Below are positions 34,532 through 38,339 of a stretch of DNA of 38,339 bases, one piece after another. Position 1 is the stretch's first letter. Each line of letters starts with the position of its first letter. A program made the position numbers and the translations under genes. The DNA is from an uncultured Alphaproteobacteria bacterium. GTDB taxonomy: Bacteria > Pseudomonadota > Alphaproteobacteria > Caulobacterales > Parvularculaceae. The notes under the pieces were generated by a model. It was not told where the DNA came from, ran no database searches, and saw only the letters and a program-made list of their open reading frames with translations. The stretch is from NCBI GenBank assembly GCA_902826095.1, contig CADEDN010000031.1, positions 1 through 38,339 on the forward strand, written 5' to 3'.

Positions 34532-34999
34532 ATGGGCGATTTTGGGGTGGAGACTTTGAATGCATTACGCCGGCTGCAAGCAGTCATCAGGCGGCGTCTT
34601 GCGGATTTTCTCGACCTTGATGGCGCGGGAAACGCCGCGGCGCTTGCTCACGCCGAACAGCGTATTGACGATTTGCGCGCGCGGCTTGGCGCGGCGCTCG
34701 CGATGCGGCGGCGAATCGAGCGCGACGCGCAGGCGTTTGACGAACGAACGCTTTCCATGAAAGCCGAGCGCGCCATCGCGCTTGGCCGCGACGATCTTGC
34801 GCGCGCCGCCATGCAGGAGAAAGCCGAGTTGAACCGCCGCGCCGCCGCGAACGCCCTCGAAATCGAAGCGCTTGATGCGGAAGCGGCAAGCATTGAGACC
34901 TCGCTCGCCGCGCTCGCTGGCGTCGCGCCGCGTCTTGCGGCAAAGCTTGCCGAGCTCGATGCGCTGATAGAAACGCATGAAACGCGCAACGAAGGATAG
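34532..34999 (+). CDS. Short PspA/IM30-like coiled-coil protein
   Basis: A 155-aa, almost wholly helical, Ala/Glu/Arg-rich protein with heptad-like spacing. It looks like a short PspA-like protein; the standard family is about 220 aa. The assignment rests mainly on its position as first gene before yqiJ-yqiK, where a PspA-like gene is common. The ATG at 34532 lacks a good Shine-Dalgarno; an internal start is possible. The next gene begins three bases after its stop. Confidence 0.7.
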   Translation: MGDFGVETLNALRRLQAVIRRRLADFLDLDGAGNAAALAHAEQRIDDLRARLGAALAMRRRIERDAQAFDERTLSMKAERAIALGRDDLARAAMQEKAELNRRAAANALEIEALDAEAASIETSLAALAGVAPRLAAKLAELDALIETHETRNEG

Positions 35000-35002
35000 C
35001 CG

Positions 35003-35665
35003 ATGGAATTTTTCAGTCCCGCCGTCGCGCCGTTCACGACAGCCCTCGCCATCATGGCGCTGATCGCGGCGCTCGAACTCGCCGGCCTCTTGTTCGGCGT
35101 CGCCTTCTCAGGACTTGTCGACGGCGCATTGCCTGAAATGGACGCCGACATCGACGGCGGCGACGCAATCGGCAAGCTGTTTGCGTGGCTCTATGTCGGA
35201 AAAGTTCCGGTGTTGATCGTCTTTGCGGCGTTTCTCGCGGGCTTCGGCCTTTCCGGCCTTGCGATGCAGTCAGTCATCGCCGGCGTTTTCGGTTCACCTT
35301 TGCCGGCGCTCGTCGCGGCGCCCCTCGCCTTTTTTGCAGCGCTGCCGCTGACGCGCCTATTGGCGGGAGCGATCGCCCTGATTTTGCCGCGCGAGGAGAC
35401 CGACGCGGTCTCATCCGACACATTTGTCGGCCGCATCGCGGAGATTGTGCGCGGCGAGGCGCGGATGGGCGCGCCGGCGGAAGCAAAACTCGCGGACGGC
35501 CATGGTCAGACGCACTATATCCTTGTCGAGCCGGATGAAGGCGGCGTCGCCTTCGCCGCCGGTGCGGAAATTCTGATTACAGAACAACACGGCGCCGTCT
35601 TCCGCGGCGTCTTAAACGCCAACTCGGCCTTGTCGCGTCATCATTCTGGAGGGACCCATGCCTGA
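35003..35665 (+). CDS. yqiJ: YqiJ family OB-fold membrane protein
   Basis: A 220-aa protein with three to four membrane segments in the first 135 residues and a C-terminal OB-fold-like domain (from about FVGRIAEIVRGEARMG to GAVFRGVL). This fits YqiJ, an NfeD-related partner of the YqiK flotillin. In the family, it is thought to act with flotillin in membrane-domain stress responses. A GAAGGA precedes the start. Its last codons overlap the first eight bases of yqiK. Confidence 0.88.
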   Translation: MEFFSPAVAPFTTALAIMALIAALELAGLLFGVAFSGLVDGALPEMDADIDGGDAIGKLFAWLYVGKVPVLIVFAAFLAGFGLSGLAMQSVIAGVFGSPLPALVAAPLAFFAALPLTRLLAGAIALILPREETDAVSSDTFVGRIAEIVRGEARMGAPAEAKLADGHGQTHYILVEPDEGGVAFAAGAEILITEQHGAVFRGVLNANSALSRHHSGGTHA

Positions 35666-37379
35666 AGGCGATCTGATGAGCACCGGCCTCGCCGCCGGCA
35701 CGATCCTACTCTTTATTTTGATTGTCGGTCTTGTCATCGCCAGGCTTTACCGGCGCTCGTCGAAGGAGATTTCCTTCGTCCGCACGGGCTTTGGCGGGCA
35801 GCGCGTCATCATGAACGGCGGCGCACTCGTGTTTCCGATCCTGCACGAGACGATTCCGGTGAACATGAACACGTTGCGGCTCGAAGTCGTCCGGCATCAA
35901 GAGCAGGCGCTGATCACCCGCGACCGGATGCGGGTCGACGTGCAGTCGGAATTTTACGTGCGGGTGAAGCCGACAGTCGAATCGATCGCCAACGCCGCGC
36001 AAACGCTCGGCCGCCGCACAATGACGCCGCAGCATCTGAAGGAACTGGTCGAAGGAAAATTCGTCGACGCGCTAAGGGCGGTCGCCGCGGAGATGGCGAT
36101 GGAGGAGCTGCATGAAAAGCGGGTCGACTTCGTCCAAAAGGTGCAATTGGCGGTTTCAGAGGACATTTTGAAGAACGGGCTTGAACTGGAATCGGTTTCG
36201 CTGACGGGCCTTGACCAGACGTCGAAGGAATATTTCAACCCGGACAACGCGTTCGACGCGGAAGGCCTGACGAAGCTCACGGAGGAGATCGAGGCGCGCC
36301 GCAAGAAGCGCAACGACATCGAGCAGGAAACGCGCGTCGAAATCGAACGCAAAAATCTTGACGCCGAAAGGCAGCGACTCGAAATCTCGCGCGACGTCGA
36401 GTATGCGCGGCTTGAACAACAGCGCGAAGTCGAAATCCGCAAGGCCGAGCAAATCGCTCTCATCGCTCAACAGCAATCCGCCCGCCAGCGCGAGGCCGAG
36501 GAGGCGAAAATTCTCGCCGCGCAACAAGTGAAGGAGGCCGGCATCGCGTCGGACCGCGTCGTCGCCGAGCGCAACATCGCCAAGGAACAGGCGATTGACG
36601 CGGCGCGCGTCGAAAAGGTGAAGCAGATCGCCCTCGCCCAGCAGGAAAGCGACATCGCGGTCGCGGAGAAGAGCCGAGCGAAATCCGTCGCCGACGCCGC
36701 GGCGGATGAAGCGCGTGCGATCGCAGCGCGCGCCGCCGAACAGGTCGTGACGACACGTGAGACCGAAATCGCCGAACGGCTAAAGGCGATTGAACTGATC
36801 GAAGCGCGCAAGGGCGCCGAGCAATCGGCGATCGCCATCCAGGTCGCGGCGGAGACGGAAAAGAAAGCCGCCGCCGACCGCGCGGAGGCGGTGCGCATCG
36901 AAGCGGCGGCCGCCGCCGAACGCCAGCGCCTCATCGCCGAAGGCGACGCGAACGCGGAGAAACTTCGCGCCGATGCGCTGGAAAAAGTCTATGCCGTCGA
37001 GGCCGAAGGAAAACGCGCCGTCAACGAAGCGGCGAACACGCTGTCGCCCCAGCAGATCGCGATGCAGATCAAGCAGGCGTTGATCGAAGCGCTGCCAAGA
37101 ATCATCGAGCAGCAAGTAAAGCCGATGGAGAAGATCGAGGCGATCAAGATCCTGCATGTGGAGGGTCTGAACAGCGCCGGCGGCGGTTTTCCGGACGGGC
37201 AATCCGCGGGCGTCGCGGATCAGGCCGTCAACGCCGCGTTGCGCTATCGGACGCAAGCGCCCCTGCTCGACGCGCTGATGAAGGAACTCGGCCTCGACGG
37301 CGCGGCAATGAACGGTCTGTCGAAGACGCTTTTGGCGGATGAAGAACGCCCCAAGCCGCGACTGCCGGCGGGGGAATAA
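35658..37379 (+). CDS. yqiK: Flotillin family protein YqiK
   Basis: A 573-aa protein with an N-terminal membrane segment (about 10-28), an SPFH/band 7 domain (about 30-200, ending near VSLTGLDQTSKEYFNPDNAFDA) and a long coiled-coil (about 205-490) rich in Glu, Arg and Ala, as in flotillins. The tail contains the region around LLDALMKELGLDG. Flotillins form ordered membrane assemblies. The ATG at 35658 follows GGAGGG; the alternative ATG at 35676 has GAAGG in front. It is the third gene of the PspA-like/yqiJ/yqiK operon. Confidence 0.94.
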   Translation: MPEGDLMSTGLAAGTILLFILIVGLVIARLYRRSSKEISFVRTGFGGQRVIMNGGALVFPILHETIPVNMNTLRLEVVRHQEQALITRDRMRVDVQSEFYVRVKPTVESIANAAQTLGRRTMTPQHLKELVEGKFVDALRAVAAEMAMEELHEKRVDFVQKVQLAVSEDILKNGLELESVSLTGLDQTSKEYFNPDNAFDAEGLTKLTEEIEARRKKRNDIEQETRVEIERKNLDAERQRLEISRDVEYARLEQQREVEIRKAEQIALIAQQQSARQREAEEAKILAAQQVKEAGIASDRVVAERNIAKEQAIDAARVEKVKQIALAQQESDIAVAEKSRAKSVADAAADEARAIAARAAEQVVTTRETEIAERLKAIELIEARKGAEQSAIAIQVAAETEKKAAADRAEAVRIEAAAAAERQRLIAEGDANAEKLRADALEKVYAVEAEGKRAVNEAANTLSPQQIAMQIKQALIEALPRIIEQQVKPMEKIEAIKILHVEGLNSAGGGFPDGQSAGVADQAVNAALRYRTQAPLLDALMKELGLDGAAMNGLSKTLLADEERPKPRLPAGE

Positions 37380-37456
37380 CGCTTCGCCGCTTTGAGGTTG
37401 ACGGCGCGCGCCTTGTCTTATCCTTTGCGCGCAGCCGATTTAACGGAGGGGACTTC

Positions 37457-38023
37457 ATGCGGATCCTGTCAAGCCTTGCGGCGCTGTCGCTTGCCGCTTG
37501 CGCCACGGCGCCGGACGCCGTCGCGCAAAATTCGGGGTCTGCGGCGCCCGCTGCGCCGCAGGCGCAAAAGCCGCCCTGCACCGATCCTGCCTTTGACGAT
37601 TTCGACTTCTGGGTCGGCGATTGGGATGTCTATCAGGCAGACGGCAAGCTCGCCGGAACGAACTCGATCAGGAAGGAGGAATATGGCTGCCTGCTGGTCG
37701 AGCGCTGGGTGAATGCCGGCGGTATTACCGGCCAGAGCTATAATTTCGTCGACCTTGCGACCGGCAAATGGCGCCAGGTCTGGGTGTCGGCCGGCGCGAC
37801 GATCGATTATGCCGGCGGTCTTGACGCCAATGGCGCGATGGCCCTCGAAGGGACGATCGGCTACGGCGCCGGGCAAGCCGGCAACGGCGCCAAATTCCGC
37901 GGTACGTGGACGCCGAACGCGGACGGCACGGTCACGCAGCACTTCCAGCAATTTGATGACGCCAAGGCCGAATGGACGGACTGGTTTGTCGGAACCTATA
38001 AGCGCCGGCCGACCGCGCAATAG
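37457..38023 (+). CDS. DUF1579-like lipoprotein
   Basis: A 188-aa protein with a lipobox (ALSLAAC, Cys15), so it is probably attached to a membrane. The mature part has DDFDFWVGDWDVY, the pattern of small calycin-like DUF1579-type proteins, and FRGTWTPNADGTVTQHFQQF. Function unknown. GGAGGGG is six bases ahead of the ATG. It is convergent with the DnaA-like gene at the right edge. Confidence 0.85.
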   Translation: MRILSSLAALSLAACATAPDAVAQNSGSAAPAAPQAQKPPCTDPAFDDFDFWVGDWDVYQADGKLAGTNSIRKEEYGCLLVERWVNAGGITGQSYNFVDLATGKWRQVWVSAGATIDYAGGLDANGAMALEGTIGYGAGQAGNGAKFRGTWTPNADGTVTQHFQQFDDAKAEWTDWFVGTYKRRPTAQ

Positions 38024-38041
38024 CCGGCGGCGACCGGCGCT

Positions 38042-38281
38042 TCAGCCGACAAGACGCAGGTGCTTCCTCTCGATCGGCGGCGCAGCGAGCGCGGCTTCGA
38101 CAACCGCGCGCGCCTTTCGGCGAAGCTCGCGCTCAAGATGCTCGATCTGGCGATCGAAAATCGGACACTCGCGACGGTCTTCAATCGCGTGACAGGCGTG
38201 GCTGACGGTCGTCCTGTCGCGATCAAAGGCGTCGGCGACGTCGCGCAACGACATGTCGCCGACGACGTGACAGAGGTACAT
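38042..38281 (-). CDS. DnaA domain IV-like helix-turn-helix protein (possibly 5' incomplete)
   Basis: 79 aa from the ATG at 38281. MSLRDVADAFDRDRTTVSHA matches the DnaA domain IV signature (GRDHTTVxHA in DnaA, here DRDRTTVSHA), the helix that contacts DnaA boxes. No AAA+ domain is present, so it is a stand-alone DNA-binding module like small alphaproteobacterial HTH proteins. In frame upstream, codons reading QDANSSVVGGVQLA look like a continuation of the domain, but a TAG stops them at 38333-38335 and no start codon lies between. Either the ATG with GGAGG upstream is the start or the gene has lost its 5' part. Confidence 0.75.
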   Translation of the reverse strand: MYLCHVVGDMSLRDVADAFDRDRTTVSHACHAIEDRRECPIFDRQIEHLERELRRKARAVVEAALAAPPIERKHLRLVG

Positions 38282-38339
38282 CGCAAGCTGGACACCTCCA
38301 ACAACCGATGAGTTTGCGTCCTGATAGCGGCGCTACGGG

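Overview
The window is about 38 kb of GC-rich chromosomal DNA from an alphaproteobacterium. The support is the alphaproteobacterial 5' end of a 16S rRNA gene, a DUF3126 gene, the rpmH-rnpA-yidC-engB cluster and many proteins of clear alphaproteobacterial type. I cannot name the genus. Most of the content is chromosomal housekeeping and peripheral genes. No CRISPR array, prophage or complete insertion sequence is visible.

Layout. Positions 1-322 hold the 5' third of a 16S gene on the minus strand, with its leader, boxA and a UP-element promoter (to about 711). From 1 to 8 kb come a two-CBS protein, a rhomboid protease, a tandem-PilZ protein, a GYF_2 protein with a Cas2/SinR-like C-terminus, PhoH, two unknown membrane proteins, DUF3126, a PCuAC copper chaperone and DUF2237. 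From 8.5 to 13.2 kb come a B12-type radical SAM protein, an esterase, a SnoaL-like protein, sufE, a frameshifted Hsp20 remnant and a cystathionine gamma-synthase/lyase. From 13.4 to 18.9 kb come an alanine/sodium symporter and, on the minus strand, rpmH-rnpA-yidC-engB-xerC; the 44-codon rpmH is easily missed. From 19 to 25.6 kb come a VTT-domain membrane protein, a MerA/Lpd-like flavoprotein and an orphan histidine kinase in one operon, then gamma-glutamyltransferase divergent from a P1-family peptidase.

At 25.7-26.6 kb two tRNA-Arg genes (ACG and CCG) face each other across a scar. The scar holds the C-terminal end of a large serine recombinase and a 124-bp fold-back element with 39-bp perfect arms. 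To the right of the scar third codon positions look more GC-rich, judging by eye on small samples. There follow a TraB/GumN protein, asd, an unknown exported protein, RarD, a hotdog thioesterase, an epoxide-hydrolase-like enzyme, a small exported protein, a 634-bp gap with three phased TTATCC motifs, purA, and a PspA-like/YqiJ/YqiK membrane-stress operon. A lipoprotein and a DnaA domain IV-like helix-turn-helix protein end the window.

Most worth a second look: the GYF_2/Cas2-like fusion beside the tandem PilZ protein; the VTT/flavoprotein/kinase operon whose flavoprotein has Tyr in place of the Lpd catalytic His; the recombinase/tRNA scar; the Hsp20 pseudogene; and the DnaA-box-like cluster lying in the same window as a DnaA-IV-like protein.
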